This document shows, one piece after another, positions 9,793 to 20,445 of a stretch of DNA of 64,000 nucleotides (within the stretch, counting starts at the first letter, position 1; every line of letters begins with the position of its first letter). A program made the position numbers and the translations under genes. The stretch lies in the NCBI GenBank assembly GCA_947494805.1, contig CANLWK010000003.1, forward strand, positions 310,001-374,000, written 5' to 3'. The notes beneath the pieces are model-generated. The model did no database searches. It was not told where the DNA came from and saw nothing but the letters and a program-made list of their open reading frames with translations. The DNA is from an uncultured Croceitalea sp. Its GTDB lineage: Bacteria; Bacteroidota; Bacteroidia; Flavobacteriales; Flavobacteriaceae.

Positions 9793-11427
9793 TTATTGTA
9801 ACATTGGAGAATAGTTTGTAGGATAGTTTCCTAAATCCAACATATTGCCCGAAGCTTCAAAATTTGAGCCATAGGTATCGTCAATTGCCTTCATAAACTC
9901 ATTGGCCAATAAGGCATATCCTCTTGCGGTAGGATGTATTCCATCTAAAGAAAATGCTCCACCGGTCACCAATCTCGAGGTCAATGTGAAAGAACCGTCG
10001 GTGATACCTCCGCTCGCCAACTGATCTAATAGGGCATTTGCATCGACCAATGCCAAGCCGGCCCCACCGGCAACATTCGCAATGGTAGCATTAAAGGCAG
10101 CAGTTGCGGTTGCGAGCTCCTCTTGCTCGCTAGGTATCAGAACCCATTTATCTTCCAATGGTAAGGTGATACCTTCGACCGAGAACTGACCCGCTAACTC
10201 TTGGGATAAACCCTGACCGACTAAATTAGCCACTGAGGCAGTGTTTACAGTTCCTATGACCGACGAACTTGGCAAGACAAACAAATCTTCCGCAGTGGCT
10301 TCCCTAACTTGTCCATAGGTAACGCCCAAAAGGTTTGCAACCAAAGGAGCTGCTTGGGCAGGTAGCCCAAAGGACTGCACGAACGCCGGAAATGTTTCGC
10401 TGGCAATTAAAACCCCTGCAATTTCAGCAGATAGATTAGGTAAGGTTTCGTCTCTAATGATGACCTCACTCGGACCATCAGTTGCAAAGACAATAGAACG
10501 TTCAGGTACTTGCAAAAAGGCAAAAACCTGATTTAGCTGTCCAAAGATCCCGTTCAACGTAGGAATCAAAGGACCAAAAGTTTCATTCGTAGGATCCAAT
10601 GGATTATGTGGTACCGTTGTAAAATGAGGAATACTGGTCACATTGGGAATGTTGGCAACCACGCCTTGAGCTCCATTGGCTGTTAAAGCACCAATCAATG
10701 TAGCGTAAGTTGCATCGAAACCCACCCCAGCAGGTCCTGCAGAAGGTGTAATAGGGTTCGTTCCATCACCACCAGTCGTTGCATAACCCAAAACATCGTT
10801 GTTGCCAATCCAAAGTGAAAAGAAAGAAGGAGATTGTGCCGCCCCAAGCTCAATAACACTTATATCTGGGGTACTGCCCGTCATTCTAACAAAAAAGGGA
10901 TTGGCCAACCCCAATGACACATTTGCCAAGTTACCATATCCCGGTGCGAGCAAGTGAAAACTTTTAGCACCAGGAACTCCTAAATTATTGAATGGCCCAG
11001 TGGGATTGTTCAGCACAATATCCGTTGTGACGGTAACAGGACCAATCACACTCTCTAAAGGTACTGGTCCTGAACCTCCAAAGACAAGCCTAGGATTTTG
11101 AATTCTATCGCCACCGGCTGCCAAACCTCCAAAATTATCATTGGTCAAGGGTTGCGTGAAATCTCCTCCTCCGACAAGGGCAAACTTTTGTGACAAAATA
11201 TTGGGTAAAGAAAACGATTGGGACGCCTGAAACAGAGCGCCATCGGTAAAACCAGCGGTCAGAGAATTACCTAGTGACACATATGTGCTGAAATCTGCCG
11301 TGCCAGTCGTTAGTTCAGGTAGTTCAACCACTACCTCATCCGCAGTGGGGTCCACGTCTTCAATCTCATTACAAGATACTAAAGCCACCATACCACTAAC
11401 AAGAAGTATATATTTTAAATTTTTCAT
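9793..11427 (-). CDS. SGNH/GDSL-type esterase lipoprotein
   Basis: 544 residues. The signal peptide ends at LVSC (Cys19), so a lipoprotein is predicted. The block I motif is YVSLGNSLTAG with the nucleophile Ser55 (GNSL instead of GDSL). A block III-like motif SLWIGNNDVLGY supplies the oxyanion Asn, and the C-terminal DGIHPTARGYALLAN carries the catalytic Asp and His. All parts of a lipase/esterase site are therefore present. A large insertion separates the blocks, making it longer than the usual 200-400 residues. It follows the TonB receptor gene after 26 bp in the same operon, suggesting hydrolysis of an ester or lipid handled by that receptor. Confidence 0.85.
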   Translation of the reverse strand: MKNLKYILLVSGMVALVSCNEIEDVDPTADEVVVELPELTTGTADFSTYVSLGNSLTAGFTDGALFQASQSFSLPNILSQKFALVGGGDFTQPLTNDNFGGLAAGGDRIQNPRLVFGGSGPVPLESVIGPVTVTTDIVLNNPTGPFNNLGVPGAKSFHLLAPGYGNLANVSLGLANPFFVRMTGSTPDISVIELGAAQSPSFFSLWIGNNDVLGYATTGGDGTNPITPSAGPAGVGFDATYATLIGALTANGAQGVVANIPNVTSIPHFTTVPHNPLDPTNETFGPLIPTLNGIFGQLNQVFAFLQVPERSIVFATDGPSEVIIRDETLPNLSAEIAGVLIASETFPAFVQSFGLPAQAAPLVANLLGVTYGQVREATAEDLFVLPSSSVIGTVNTASVANLVGQGLSQELAGQFSVEGITLPLEDKWVLIPSEQEELATATAAFNATIANVAGGAGLALVDANALLDQLASGGITDGSFTLTSRLVTGGAFSLDGIHPTARGYALLANEFMKAIDDTYGSNFEASGNMLDLGNYPTNYSPMLQ

Positions 11428-11453
11428 GTGAACTATTGTTGAGTTAGTTTTTA

Positions 11454-14258
11454 TTAATTGTTAATCGTCCAAGACAAGTAATACATGGAACCAATAAAGC
11501 CAGTACCAAAGGCCGTAAAGTACTCATCTCCGGTCAAGTTTGTTCCACCAAGTTTAAAGGTAGATTTGATACTTGGCACATCTAGATTGACCTGTGCATC
11601 CAACACATGGAATTCTGGCACAACACCATTACCAAAGGTTGATTCCCAGAAATAGTCATCACTAAATCGATAGGCAATATTGAATCCGAAATTTTTGAAA
11701 AGCTCGGCGTTTCCAAAAGATGCCTTGAACTTGTGTTCAGGAGTATTGAACTGTACTTGGAAACCTGGATCAGACGCCTGGTCAAAATCTAGTTTAGTAT
11801 ATGTATAACTTCCGCTTAGGTCATAGTTTCCGAATACTTTGGCTGTCAAACCTAACGCTGCTCCATAAGAATTCACATCGGCAGTAGAATTTGTATAGGC
11901 ATTATAGGTTTCAAAATCACCTCTTGAAAGTGCTTGAAATGCTGACGGGTCTATATCAACTTGGCCGTTACCATCACCATCTACAACACCATAATAAGGT
12001 GCAATTGTATTTGTCTGTGAGATAAAATCTTTATAACTGTTGTAATAAGCGCTAAAGTCGATGGACAACTTGTTTATCTTACCTCGATACCCTACTTCGA
12101 AAGAGGTTACTTGTTCTGGTTCGACTAAATCTGGATTGCCTACCACTAAATCATCTGGATTGCCTGAAGCTGCAAATGCCAAAACAGATTGAGCCACGTA
12201 CGAATTCTCATAAGCCGCCCTGCCCGATTGTTCAATAGTAGCTGGTCTACCCTCTAATTGCCCACTGGCACTCACATCATAGGTTCTAACATAACGATCA
12301 AGATTATCTGGAGCCGCACCTACCAATATTGCCCGCCCAGCATTAAGACCGATGAACAAATCTTGTGTTGTTGGGTTTCTAAAGCCCGTTTGTACCGAGG
12401 CTCTTATGTTATGGTTTCTATTGACAGTTAAACCAGCAGATAGTCTGGGTGAGAAAAAGCCATCGAAGAACTCTGACTTATCATAACGTACAGAACCTGT
12501 TAGTTTTAGGTTCATAGCATCGTTCAAATCCATACTTTTTTGAATTTGGCTATAAATACCGAACTCTGAATAATCGATAGGTCCATCAAAATCAGTGTAG
12601 ATTGTACCAAACGAATTCAGACTATATCTTCTATATGAACCCCCAACCTGAATCTCTGCGAAGTCCACCAAATGACTAAAATTATAGTTGGCATCAACGT
12701 GATAGTACTTTGAAGCATCTTGAAATTTGGATCCTGTAGCCAAATCAGGGTCGTTGATACTTCTATTAAATGCTGCTTGAAATTCTGGTGTGCCTGGTTC
12801 AAAACGTCCTGACTCCGCCTGAGCACGTCCGGCCGCATGGGCCTGTTCATTTGTGGCTCCTGCCAAGGTTGCCAATACGTACGCCCCTGTATATTCACCG
12901 AACCAAGTATTATCATCTTTCCAAGCCCTATTGATATTAATGCCTGTAAAGACCATATCATATGAATCTCCTGCTTTATCGGCTACAAGATATCCGCGCA
13001 GAAAGAAGTTGTCGTTTCTAAACTCTATTTTATGTTGTTCTTGAAAGAAGTTCGCAATGTTATACCTGTTCAAACCTTGATAAATTGTTGTTCCAGTTCC
13101 AACTTTACCAACATAGGCAATTTCAAAGTCATTTGCCCATGGCCGATAATAAAGGCCCCAATCCGCTTTGATACTTTCTGCCCTGTATGGGGTCAGGTCA
13201 CGTTCGTTATAACCAGTTCTACTAACATCTACTGAAGGAACCAATGCATTGGCACCGGCCGGTAATCTGCCCAAGCCCTCAAGTGTTAAAGCAACTTCTT
13301 TTATATTGGTCGAGACCTCATCACCATAAACGTTAATACCATCGTAATTAAGGTCGGCCCTTGTTCTTGTAGGATCAAACTTATCGACTTCACTAGTGGC
13401 CTGCCAATCAGTACCCCTCAAATACCCAAAATTGACTTTTGCTGCAAACTTATCGCTAAACTTATGGGCAGCACGAATACCAACATCAGTGTAACTGTTA
13501 TCTCCTGCAGCTTCTTGGGATGTAATACCACGTTTGATACTGGCGCTTATACCCTGATAGTCAAATGGACTTTTACTACGCATAAACAAAATACCGTTGA
13601 AGGCGTTTGCCCCGTAAAGGGCCGATGAGGCACCAGGCAATAATTCTACGCTCTGAACATCAGTCTCAATCATACCCACCAAATTACCAATAGGGAAGTT
13701 CAGTGCGGGTGTAGAATTGTCCATTCCGTCAACCAATTGCATGAACCTAGTGTTTGCAAAAGTTGCGAACCCTCGGGTATTTACCGATTTAAAAGTTAAA
13801 CTGTTAGTGTTGACATCAACACCTTTTAAGTTTTCAAGTCCATCATAAAAATCTGCCGATGCGGTATTCTCTATCTCCTTAAGACCAAATCGCTCTACCG
13901 TTACCGGCGATTCAAAAATACGTTCTGGTGTCCTTGATGCTGATATTACAATTTCATCCAAAAGTGTAGAAGCCTCACTCAAAGTAATCTCCAATGATTG
14001 ATTATTTGAAGTGACATCAACCGTATTTTCAGTAAACCCTAAACTGGTAACCCGCAATTTAAAGGGAGGGACTTGACTTGTGCTTAAGGTGAAATTACCG
14101 TCAAAATCTGTAACCGCTCCTTCAGCCACTCCGACCACGACCAAGTTGGCGCCAGGAATTGGTTCTCCGTTTTCATCTACTACTTTTCCTGTTACCGTTG
14201 TTTGGGCAAAGGAGGAAACCCCAAACATTAGGAAAAACACCAAAATTAATTTTTTCAT
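11454..14258 (-). CDS. TonB-dependent receptor with carboxypeptidase-regulatory-like domain
   Basis: 934 residues from the ATG at 14256-14258; the open frame extends 21 codons further upstream, but that part lacks a signal peptide. Order: signal peptide ending VSSFAQ, a CarboxypepD_reg-like domain (TTVTGKVVDENGEPIPGANL, about 20-105), a plug domain (SVNTRGFA, QLVDGMDN, LPGASSALYGANAFNG) and a 22-strand-type outer-membrane barrel. No SusD partner follows; instead an SGNH esterase lipoprotein gene does. The substrate is unknown. A 16-bp palindrome (14357-14372) lies about 100 bp upstream and recurs near 46.5 kb. Confidence 0.9.
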   Translation of the reverse strand: MKKLILVFFLMFGVSSFAQTTVTGKVVDENGEPIPGANLVVVGVAEGAVTDFDGNFTLSTSQVPPFKLRVTSLGFTENTVDVTSNNQSLEITLSEASTLLDEIVISASRTPERIFESPVTVERFGLKEIENTASADFYDGLENLKGVDVNTNSLTFKSVNTRGFATFANTRFMQLVDGMDNSTPALNFPIGNLVGMIETDVQSVELLPGASSALYGANAFNGILFMRSKSPFDYQGISASIKRGITSQEAAGDNSYTDVGIRAAHKFSDKFAAKVNFGYLRGTDWQATSEVDKFDPTRTRADLNYDGINVYGDEVSTNIKEVALTLEGLGRLPAGANALVPSVDVSRTGYNERDLTPYRAESIKADWGLYYRPWANDFEIAYVGKVGTGTTIYQGLNRYNIANFFQEQHKIEFRNDNFFLRGYLVADKAGDSYDMVFTGININRAWKDDNTWFGEYTGAYVLATLAGATNEQAHAAGRAQAESGRFEPGTPEFQAAFNRSINDPDLATGSKFQDASKYYHVDANYNFSHLVDFAEIQVGGSYRRYSLNSFGTIYTDFDGPIDYSEFGIYSQIQKSMDLNDAMNLKLTGSVRYDKSEFFDGFFSPRLSAGLTVNRNHNIRASVQTGFRNPTTQDLFIGLNAGRAILVGAAPDNLDRYVRTYDVSASGQLEGRPATIEQSGRAAYENSYVAQSVLAFAASGNPDDLVVGNPDLVEPEQVTSFEVGYRGKINKLSIDFSAYYNSYKDFISQTNTIAPYYGVVDGDGNGQVDIDPSAFQALSRGDFETYNAYTNSTADVNSYGAALGLTAKVFGNYDLSGSYTYTKLDFDQASDPGFQVQFNTPEHKFKASFGNAELFKNFGFNIAYRFSDDYFWESTFGNGVVPEFHVLDAQVNLDVPSIKSTFKLGGTNLTGDEYFTAFGTGFIGSMYYLSWTINN

Positions 14259-14356
14259 TAGAAGTGAATTTGTGTTTAAGTTAGTTTTAATTGTGTGTAA
14301 AATACAGGGCGGAATATACATTTTTTTAAGGTTACTTCAATAAAAATGGACAATAA

Positions 14357-14372
14357 ATTATGCATGCATAAT
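14357..14372. promoter_or_regulatory. 16-bp perfect palindrome, candidate operator (copy 1)
   Basis: ATTATGCATGCATAAT is a perfect inverted repeat in the 207-bp gap between the glmS terminator and the TonB-receptor gene, about 100 bp before that gene's start. The inner 14 bp recur exactly at 46490-46503. A shared regulator site is inferred. Confidence 0.45.
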
Positions 14373-14420
14373 ACTTTTTAGATAAAATTTCATCTCATAA
14401 TTTGAGAATTTAACAAAAAA

Positions 14421-14441
14421 AGCCGTCCAAAAAGGACGGCT
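14421..14441 (-). terminator. intrinsic terminator after glmS
   Basis: AGCCGTCC / GGACGGCT, 8 bp perfect, with a 5-nt loop and a run of Ts on the minus-strand 3' side, 25 bp past the glmS stop. Confidence 0.85.
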
Positions 14442-14465
14442 TCATAAATCTTGTAAGAAAAATTA

Positions 14466-16313
14466 CTATTCTACAGTAACCGACTTTGCCAAATTCCTTG
14501 GTTGATCGACATTGCAACCTCGCATCAAAGCAATGTGATATGAAAGCAATTGTAAAGGGATTGTTGTCAGTAGTGGTGTAAGAGGCTCTGAAGTTTCAGG
14601 AATCTCAACAACGTGATCGGCAATTTCTTTCACTGTTTTATCTCCTTCAGTAACCACGGCTATAATTTTACCACTTCTGGACTTAATCTCTTGAATGTTA
14701 CTGACAACCTTCTCGTAATGACCTTTTCGTGTAGCAATCACAACTACGGGCATTTCTTCATCTATCAAGGCAATGGGACCGTGCTTCATTTCAGCGGCTG
14801 GGTAACCTTCAGCATGAATATAGCTTATTTCTTTAAGTTTTAATGCGCCCTCAAGCGCTACTGGAAAATTATATCCTCGTCCTAGATATAAGCAATTAGA
14901 TGAATCTTTGTAAGCTTCTGCAATACCCTCTATTTCTTCATTTGATTGCAATGCTTGTTCTACCTTAGAAGGAATACCTTCTAATTCAGCCAAAAACTCA
15001 TGAAACTTAGATTCTGGCATATTGCCATTCTCTTTTGCCAGTTTTAAGGCGATTAATGTTAAAACCGTTATTTGAGTAGTGAATGCCTTGGTAGAAGCCA
15101 CTCCAATTTCCGGCCCGGCATGTGTATAAGCACCAGCATGTGTTTCTCTAGCAATTGAAGAACCCACTACATTACAAACGCCAAATACAAAAGCTCCTTT
15201 TTCTTTTGCCATTTTTATGGCCGCCAAAGTATCGGCAGTTTCACCAGATTGCGAAATGGCTATTAGAACGTCCTTGTCCGTAATCACGGGGTTTCTATAT
15301 CTAAATTCGGAAGCATATTCAACTTCTACAGGAATCCTCGCCAAATCTTCAAAAATATATTCCGCGACCAGACCGGCATGCCATGAGGTGCCGCATGCAA
15401 CAATTATAATTCGGTTGGCGTTCAAGAATTTCTCGAGGTTCTGGTCAATACCGGCCATTCTAATGATGCCTTGATCCGCTAGAAGACGGCCTCTATAGGT
15501 ATCTAAAATAGCTCTGGGCTGTTCATAAATCTCTTTGAGCATAAAGTGGTCGTAACCTCCTTTTTCAATCTCTTCAAGATTTAATTGTAATTCCAAAATA
15601 TTTGGATATGCTATAGCATCATCCTTAATCTTTCGCAGCTTGATTTCTTTACCAATGCGAATGATGGCCATTTCTTCATCCTCTAAGTAGACCGCATTAT
15701 TTGTAAACTCTATAAAAGGAGAAGCATCGGAGGCAATAAAGTATTCATTCTCACCAATACCAATAGCCAGTGGACTACCCAATTTGGCCACTACAATCTC
15801 ATCTGGTTTATTCTTATCAAAAACAGCAATAGCGTATGCGCCTACGACCTGGTTTAAAGCAATTTGAACGGCTTTGCCCAATTTGACATCTTCTTTTTTC
15901 TTGACTTCTTCAATCAAGTTGACCAATACCTCGGTATCCGTATCTGATTCAAAAGTGTATCCCCTTCCTATTAATGCTTTTTTAATGGACTCATAGTTCT
16001 CTATGATACCATTATGAATGATTACCAGTTCACCTGAATTAGAGTAATGCGGATGTGAGTTAACATCATTTGGCACACCATGTGTTGCCCATCGAGTATG
16101 ACCCAAGCCGAGCTTTCCATTTATGTTTATGGTCGCTTCGCTTTTGTTCTTTAAATCTTCAACTTTTCCCTTGGTTTTAGAGAGATGGGTTTGCTCTCCA
16201 TCAAAAAGAACAATACCCGCACTATCATAACCCCGATATTCAAGTCGTTGCAATCCTTTTATGATGATTGGATAAGCGTCTCGATGACCAATATACCCGA
16301 CAATTCCACACAT
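14466..16313 (-). CDS. glmS: glutamine-fructose-6-phosphate aminotransferase (isomerizing)
   Basis: 615 residues. The N-terminal glutaminase starts MCGIVGYIG, so Cys2 becomes the catalytic N-terminal nucleophile, and it contains RLEYRGYDSAG and GHTRWATHG. Two SIS domains follow (ACGTSWHAGL, AISQSGETADTLAAI, GPEIGVASTKAFTTQ), and the C-terminus PRNLAKSVTVE is conserved. It makes glucosamine-6-phosphate, the entry to peptidoglycan and LPS amino sugars. I see no glmS-ribozyme-like structure. It lies 133 bp after the DUF4270 gene on the same strand. Confidence 0.98.
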   Translation of the reverse strand: MCGIVGYIGHRDAYPIIIKGLQRLEYRGYDSAGIVLFDGEQTHLSKTKGKVEDLKNKSEATININGKLGLGHTRWATHGVPNDVNSHPHYSNSGELVIIHNGIIENYESIKKALIGRGYTFESDTDTEVLVNLIEEVKKKEDVKLGKAVQIALNQVVGAYAIAVFDKNKPDEIVVAKLGSPLAIGIGENEYFIASDASPFIEFTNNAVYLEDEEMAIIRIGKEIKLRKIKDDAIAYPNILELQLNLEEIEKGGYDHFMLKEIYEQPRAILDTYRGRLLADQGIIRMAGIDQNLEKFLNANRIIIVACGTSWHAGLVAEYIFEDLARIPVEVEYASEFRYRNPVITDKDVLIAISQSGETADTLAAIKMAKEKGAFVFGVCNVVGSSIARETHAGAYTHAGPEIGVASTKAFTTQITVLTLIALKLAKENGNMPESKFHEFLAELEGIPSKVEQALQSNEEIEGIAEAYKDSSNCLYLGRGYNFPVALEGALKLKEISYIHAEGYPAAEMKHGPIALIDEEMPVVVIATRKGHYEKVVSNIQEIKSRSGKIIAVVTEGDKTVKEIADHVVEIPETSEPLTPLLTTIPLQLLSYHIALMRGCNVDQPRNLAKSVTVE

Positions 16314-16446
16314 ATTTTTTGTTTACAAAGTTTGTATTGGAGTAATTATTAGTTTGTAAAATTAAACTCTTCAGCCCAAAATGGGCCTAATTATGGATAT
16401 AATAACGAAAAAATTGTATAAGTGGTATACATTACCAGCAAACCAA

Positions 16447-18315
16447 TTAATCTACCTCAGTATATGAAATTTGTAGTTGTAGTTTTTTGCTTACTTCTGA
16501 AGCTTCAACATTACTTCCGAACAATACCGTGCCTAGAGGATTTATGGTCGACATCACTGGTAAATCGACCCGCTCAGGCGAAACTTCAGCTTCCAAAGCT
16601 CCTGTAATGGAAATATCGGAAGTCAAAGAAAGTCTTAAAGTGATATTTTCTTCATCCCTTATAACAAGATCATTGATATGCTCGGTAATACGAACTGTAT
16701 ATTTGAGGCCCGTATCATCATCCCCTCGCTCAAGAATTCCATCATAATTTAAAAATCGCCCTAAAGCCGATTGAGATATAGAAATCTCGTTTTCTAAAGA
16801 AATGATTGGCGCATTGGTCTCACTGTTAAAAAGATAGAGTCTGGGAGGCTCAATGACCCCTCCCACGTTGCTTAAAGCGTCTTCATCTACATAAAAAACC
16901 AAATTGGCTTCATTAATGATCCAATTATTTGCTTTGATTTCATTGATAACATCCCGGGCACCGTCCGTCTCAAACAAATCAAGTTCTACAAATGTGCCCG
17001 AACCACCTTTCAAATAAAGTCTTGAGGCGTTCTCATCATTATCCAAACTGTTCGCAATTTCTGAAGAAAAGGCATTATCGATGAAAGTATTGACCGCATT
17101 TCCGTTTGTAAAGTTATTTACATTCTGTAAAAAACTTAAAATATATTCTGCTTCGACTTTTTCAACGCTTCCCCCACCTTCTTCGCTATCATCCACTACA
17201 AAATCATCATATTCATAGTTTATGGTGATATTAGATCGCGACAAATCGAATAAAACCATTAAATCTTCCCCATTGGTAGGAGTCAATGTAAAGTGCAAGC
17301 CTCTCAGAAAATCAGTAAAATTAGATTGTGTAAAGAGCTCTGAACTTCCTTCTTTATCCAAAAAATTATCCTGAAAAAACTGTGGGTCAAGTTTAATACG
17401 TACCCCAGGGTCCAATCTTTCATCAACTGTTGCTGATTCATCGGTCTCCGTATCTGGGTCGTCTTCATTAAAAAAGAGGTATTGTTTATTGCTAATCGTT
17501 ACCGTTGTATCTGCCAAAACAGCTCCAGTAAAGGTTGTTACGTCACTATTTGAGAAATACTCTTGAGCTTCTTGAAAATTTGTATTGGGATCCAAGTTTC
17601 TTAAGAAAAACGTTGACTGTTCCACTCTTAGGCCAAAGGCCGTTCCAATTACATCTCTACTAGGGTTTTGATCTATCGCGCTTGAAAATATGCTGTCCAA
17701 CGCGAATTCAACCGGGAATGCATTAGAGACAAAGTCATCTCCCGAGCCGTCCTCACTGGGATCTAATGGGTTAGAACCCAGAATCCTTTCTTCATTATCG
17801 GTCACCCCATCACCATCAGTATCGCTATTAGGATCTTCGGAATCAATATCCAACTCATCTTGAACACCGTCACCGTCCCTATCTCTATTTATCGCTGGAA
17901 CCAATTGATAGGGCATGTACAAAATCACTTCCTTTACTGTCTCATTCTCTGGAATGGTATTATCACTGTCATCGTTATCAGCTCCATCTTCTATGCTTTG
18001 TGACAATGTTCCAAAAGTTGGATTTCCTGCAAGATTGGCCAAAGTCAATTGAGAAGTTATCTTGGCCTCTCGTTGCCCATAAATTGGGTCGTTATACACG
18101 CCAACCTGGTATAACGGCAACCTATTTGTTTGTACGGCAGAAATTCGCTTATTGAAGGCAAACACATCAAAGGTCGCTGTTGCAGTGTTAAAAGGCTCCC
18201 CTGAAACAACACCCTCACCTATAGTATCAAGTGACTCTTCTTCACAAGACACACAAAAAACAGCTAGCAAACATATTCCAGTAAATACTGAAATAAAACT
18301 TTTCGTAAAACCCAT
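16447..18315 (-). CDS. DUF4270 lipoprotein with thrombospondin type 3-like calcium repeats
   Basis: 622 residues. The signal peptide ends VFCVSC (Cys24), a lipoprotein signal. The body matches the Bacteroidota DUF4270 family ([28 protein letters not shown] opening). At 144-192 it contains Asp-rich segments ([25 protein letters not shown]), typical of calcium-binding thrombospondin type 3 repeats and inserted into the family fold. Function unknown; probably anchored in the outer envelope. It starts 5 bp after the GT5-like gene, so the two form an operon, with glmS behind. Confidence 0.8.
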   Translation of the reverse strand: MGFTKSFISVFTGICLLAVFCVSCEEESLDTIGEGVVSGEPFNTATATFDVFAFNKRISAVQTNRLPLYQVGVYNDPIYGQREAKITSQLTLANLAGNPTFGTLSQSIEDGADNDDSDNTIPENETVKEVILYMPYQLVPAINRDRDGDGVQDELDIDSEDPNSDTDGDGVTDNEERILGSNPLDPSEDGSGDDFVSNAFPVEFALDSIFSSAIDQNPSRDVIGTAFGLRVEQSTFFLRNLDPNTNFQEAQEYFSNSDVTTFTGAVLADTTVTISNKQYLFFNEDDPDTETDESATVDERLDPGVRIKLDPQFFQDNFLDKEGSSELFTQSNFTDFLRGLHFTLTPTNGEDLMVLFDLSRSNITINYEYDDFVVDDSEEGGGSVEKVEAEYILSFLQNVNNFTNGNAVNTFIDNAFSSEIANSLDNDENASRLYLKGGSGTFVELDLFETDGARDVINEIKANNWIINEANLVFYVDEDALSNVGGVIEPPRLYLFNSETNAPIISLENEISISQSALGRFLNYDGILERGDDDTGLKYTVRITEHINDLVIRDEENITLRLSLTSDISITGALEAEVSPERVDLPVMSTINPLGTVLFGSNVEASEVSKKLQLQISYTEVD

Positions 18316-18320
18316 TTGGA

Positions 18321-19130
18321 TTATTTTAGAACTTCTGTATTGTAGAAATTTGAGTACGCTTCTTCAGATTCTTGAAATGAAACATAAGGTAAAACAGGTT
18401 TATCCAGTTTTGCAATATGTTCTGTTAAATCATCAGATAATTGCTCAGAGGCTAAAATAATGGCATCAGAATAATCTACTGCAACCTTTAACAAATTATT
18501 ATAGTCAGGGGTTTCAAGGGCACCAATTTTGTCATTCTCAATACCGTCAAAGGCTATCTTTTTATGCATTTGTGCATCTAATTGCCCTTCAAACCCTTTG
18601 TCATAAACAGAGGTTACAATTTTACTGTCAGCAAAAATAGGTTCGTCAGCATAGTACTCCCTTAGATATAATGGCAAGAGTGATGCCATCCATCCATGCA
18701 CGTGTATGATATCTGGTGACCAATTCAATTTTTTTACAGTTTCTACGACACCTTTTGCAAAGAAAATTGCCCGTTCATCGTTATCAGGAAAAAGATTTCC
18801 ATCACTATCGGTAAAAGTTGCTTTTCTTTTAAAGTATTCTTCGTTATCAATGAAGTATACCTGAATACGCTCCCGTGGAATAGAGGCTACCTTTATAATC
18901 AAAGGCATGTCCATATCGTTAATGACCAAGTTCATGCCCGAAAGTCGAATGACTTCGTGCAACTGATGTCTTCGCTCGTTGATATTACCATATCTTGGCA
19001 TAAAGATACGAATCTGCCCCCCTTTGCTATTGACCATTCTAGGGGCTTCGTATGACATTAAAGAAACTTGATTCTCTGGTAGGTAAGGCACTAATTCTGA
19101 AGATACAAATAATATCTTTTTACCGTTCAT
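18321..19130 (-). CDS. glycogen/starch synthase-like protein, N-terminal domain only
   Basis: 269 residues corresponding to the N-terminal Rossmann domain of GT5 glycogen synthase ([55 protein letters not shown]). True enzymes have about 470 residues and an N-terminal K-x-G-G loop that binds ADP-glucose. Here that place reads ENQVSLMS (19-26), and the entire C-terminal domain is missing, with a normal stop and no leftover coding sequence. Glycogen synthesis is therefore unlikely; a binding or regulatory role is more plausible. Such short homologues are conserved in Flavobacteriaceae. Operon with DUF4270; divergent from panC. Confidence 0.8.
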   Translation of the reverse strand: MNGKKILFVSSELVPYLPENQVSLMSYEAPRMVNSKGGQIRIFMPRYGNINERRHQLHEVIRLSGMNLVINDMDMPLIIKVASIPRERIQVYFIDNEEYFKRKATFTDSDGNLFPDNDERAIFFAKGVVETVKKLNWSPDIIHVHGWMASLLPLYLREYYADEPIFADSKIVTSVYDKGFEGQLDAQMHKKIAFDGIENDKIGALETPDYNNLLKVAVDYSDAIILASEQLSDDLTEHIAKLDKPVLPYVSFQESEEAYSNFYNTEVLK

Positions 19131-19166
19131 AAACGCAATTTTTGTCTATTGGAAAAATCGTAGCTG

Positions 19167-19174
19167 CAAAAGTA
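19167..19174 (-). promoter_or_regulatory. -7 box of the GT5-like/DUF4270 operon
   Basis: TACTTTTG on the minus strand fits TAnnTTTG and lies 36 bp upstream of the GT5-like start. The -33 position reads CTGG rather than TTG. It is back to back with the panC -7 box. Confidence 0.5.
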
Positions 19175-19205
19175 CAAAATTTATGTAGATTACCAGTATT
19201 TATAG

Positions 19206-19213
19206 TATTTTTG
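19206..19213 (+). promoter_or_regulatory. -7 box of panC
   Basis: TATTTTTG fits TAnnTTTG and lies 19 bp before the ATG of panC. No exact TTG is seen at the -33 position. The position supports ATG 19233 over the TTG at 19221. Confidence 0.5.
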
Positions 19214-19232
19214 CACGCTTTTGACTCGGTTT

Positions 19233-20081
19233 ATGCAGATATTCGACCATACCAATGAACTCCATGATGCGCTAGGCGAAGAGCGTTTAGCCAAACGTTC
19301 TGTAGGTTTTGTACCCACCATGGGTGCCTTACATAAAGGTCACTTGTCATTGGTCAAAAAGGCGGTAGCCGAAAATGATACAGTAGTGGTCAGTATTTTT
19401 GTGAACCCTACACAATTTGACAATCAACAAGATTTTGATAAGTATCCTGAAGATTTTGAGCGTGATATCACCTTGCTGAAAACGGCATCAGACAACATTA
19501 TCGTTTTTGCACCAAAAAAAGCCGAAATTTACAATGGGGAAATTACCTCTAAAACCTTTGAATTTAAAGGCCTGGAAAAAGTAATGGAAGGTGCTTTTAG
19601 AAATGGACATTTCAATGGTGTAGCGACCATTGTGGAGCTACTTTTGAATGCCGTCAAAGCGAACAGGGCGTATTTTGGAGAGAAAGATTTTCAACAATTG
19701 CAGATTATTAGAGCACTGGTTGCCCAAAAAGAGATGCCCGTTGAAATCATTGGATGTCCGATTGAACGGGAACCCAATGGACTGGCAAGAAGTTCGCGTA
19801 ATGAAAGATTATCAAAAACGACTAGAACCAAAGCCGGCTTTATATATGAAGTATTGAATACTGCCAAAAAAAAGTTTGGCATGGAAAGTGCTGGTTATAT
19901 AAAAGATTGGGTTTCAGAAAATTTCGCTCAACAGCAGCTTTTCAAACTAGAATATTTTGAGATAGCTGATGTCAAAACATTGACTCCTATAACTAAAAAA
20001 CAAAAAAATAAAAAATATCGGGCGTTTATTGCCGTTTATGCCGAAGAGGTACGTTTAATTGACAATATTGCCCTTAATTAA
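19233..20081 (+). CDS. panC: pantoate-beta-alanine ligase
   Basis: 282 residues from ATG 19233; the TTG four codons upstream is less likely. Visible are [20 protein letters not shown] (the HxGH motif of the nucleotidyltransferase fold), [36 protein letters not shown], and the KMSKS-like loop region [12 protein letters not shown]. It joins pantoate and beta-alanine to make pantothenate, the CoA precursor. It is followed after 11 bp by panD, which makes the beta-alanine. Confidence 0.96.
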   Translation: MQIFDHTNELHDALGEERLAKRSVGFVPTMGALHKGHLSLVKKAVAENDTVVVSIFVNPTQFDNQQDFDKYPEDFERDITLLKTASDNIIVFAPKKAEIYNGEITSKTFEFKGLEKVMEGAFRNGHFNGVATIVELLLNAVKANRAYFGEKDFQQLQIIRALVAQKEMPVEIIGCPIEREPNGLARSSRNERLSKTTRTKAGFIYEVLNTAKKKFGMESAGYIKDWVSENFAQQQLFKLEYFEIADVKTLTPITKKQKNKKYRAFIAVYAEEVRLIDNIALN

Positions 20082-20092
20082 GTTGTTCAAAA

Positions 20093-20443
20093 ATGTTAAT
20101 AGAAGTAGTTAAGTCTAAAATTCATAGAGTAAAGGTCACTGGTGCAGACCTCAACTATATCGGTAGCATTACCATTGATGAGGACTTGATGGATGCTGCG
20201 AATATCATTCGAGGTGAAAAGGTACAGATTGTCAACAACAATAATGGCGAACGATTAGAAACTTACGCCATCCCTGGACCAAGAGGTTCTGGCGAGTTAA
20301 CGTTAAATGGCGCGGCAGCAAGAAAAGTGGCCGTCGGTGACGTACTTATATTAATCACTTATGCACAAATGGATATTGAAGAGGCCAAAAACTTCAATCC
20401 CTCATTGGTATTTCCTGACGAGGCAACGAATTTATTGCAATAG
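20093..20443 (+). CDS. panD: aspartate 1-decarboxylase proenzyme
   Basis: 116 residues. The self-cleavage site is Gly24-Ser25 in NYIGSITID, which would give the pyruvoyl cofactor on the alpha chain. [14 protein letters not shown], with the active-site Lys and the conserved Arg, precedes it, and [20 protein letters not shown] matches the family C-terminal half. It produces beta-alanine from aspartate for PanC. Operon with panC and, 2 bp later, the flippase-like gene. Confidence 0.96.
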   Translation: MLIEVVKSKIHRVKVTGADLNYIGSITIDEDLMDAANIIRGEKVQIVNNNNGERLETYAIPGPRGSGELTLNGAAARKVAVGDVLILITYAQMDIEEAKNFNPSLVFPDEATNLLQ

Positions 20444-20445
20444 CT

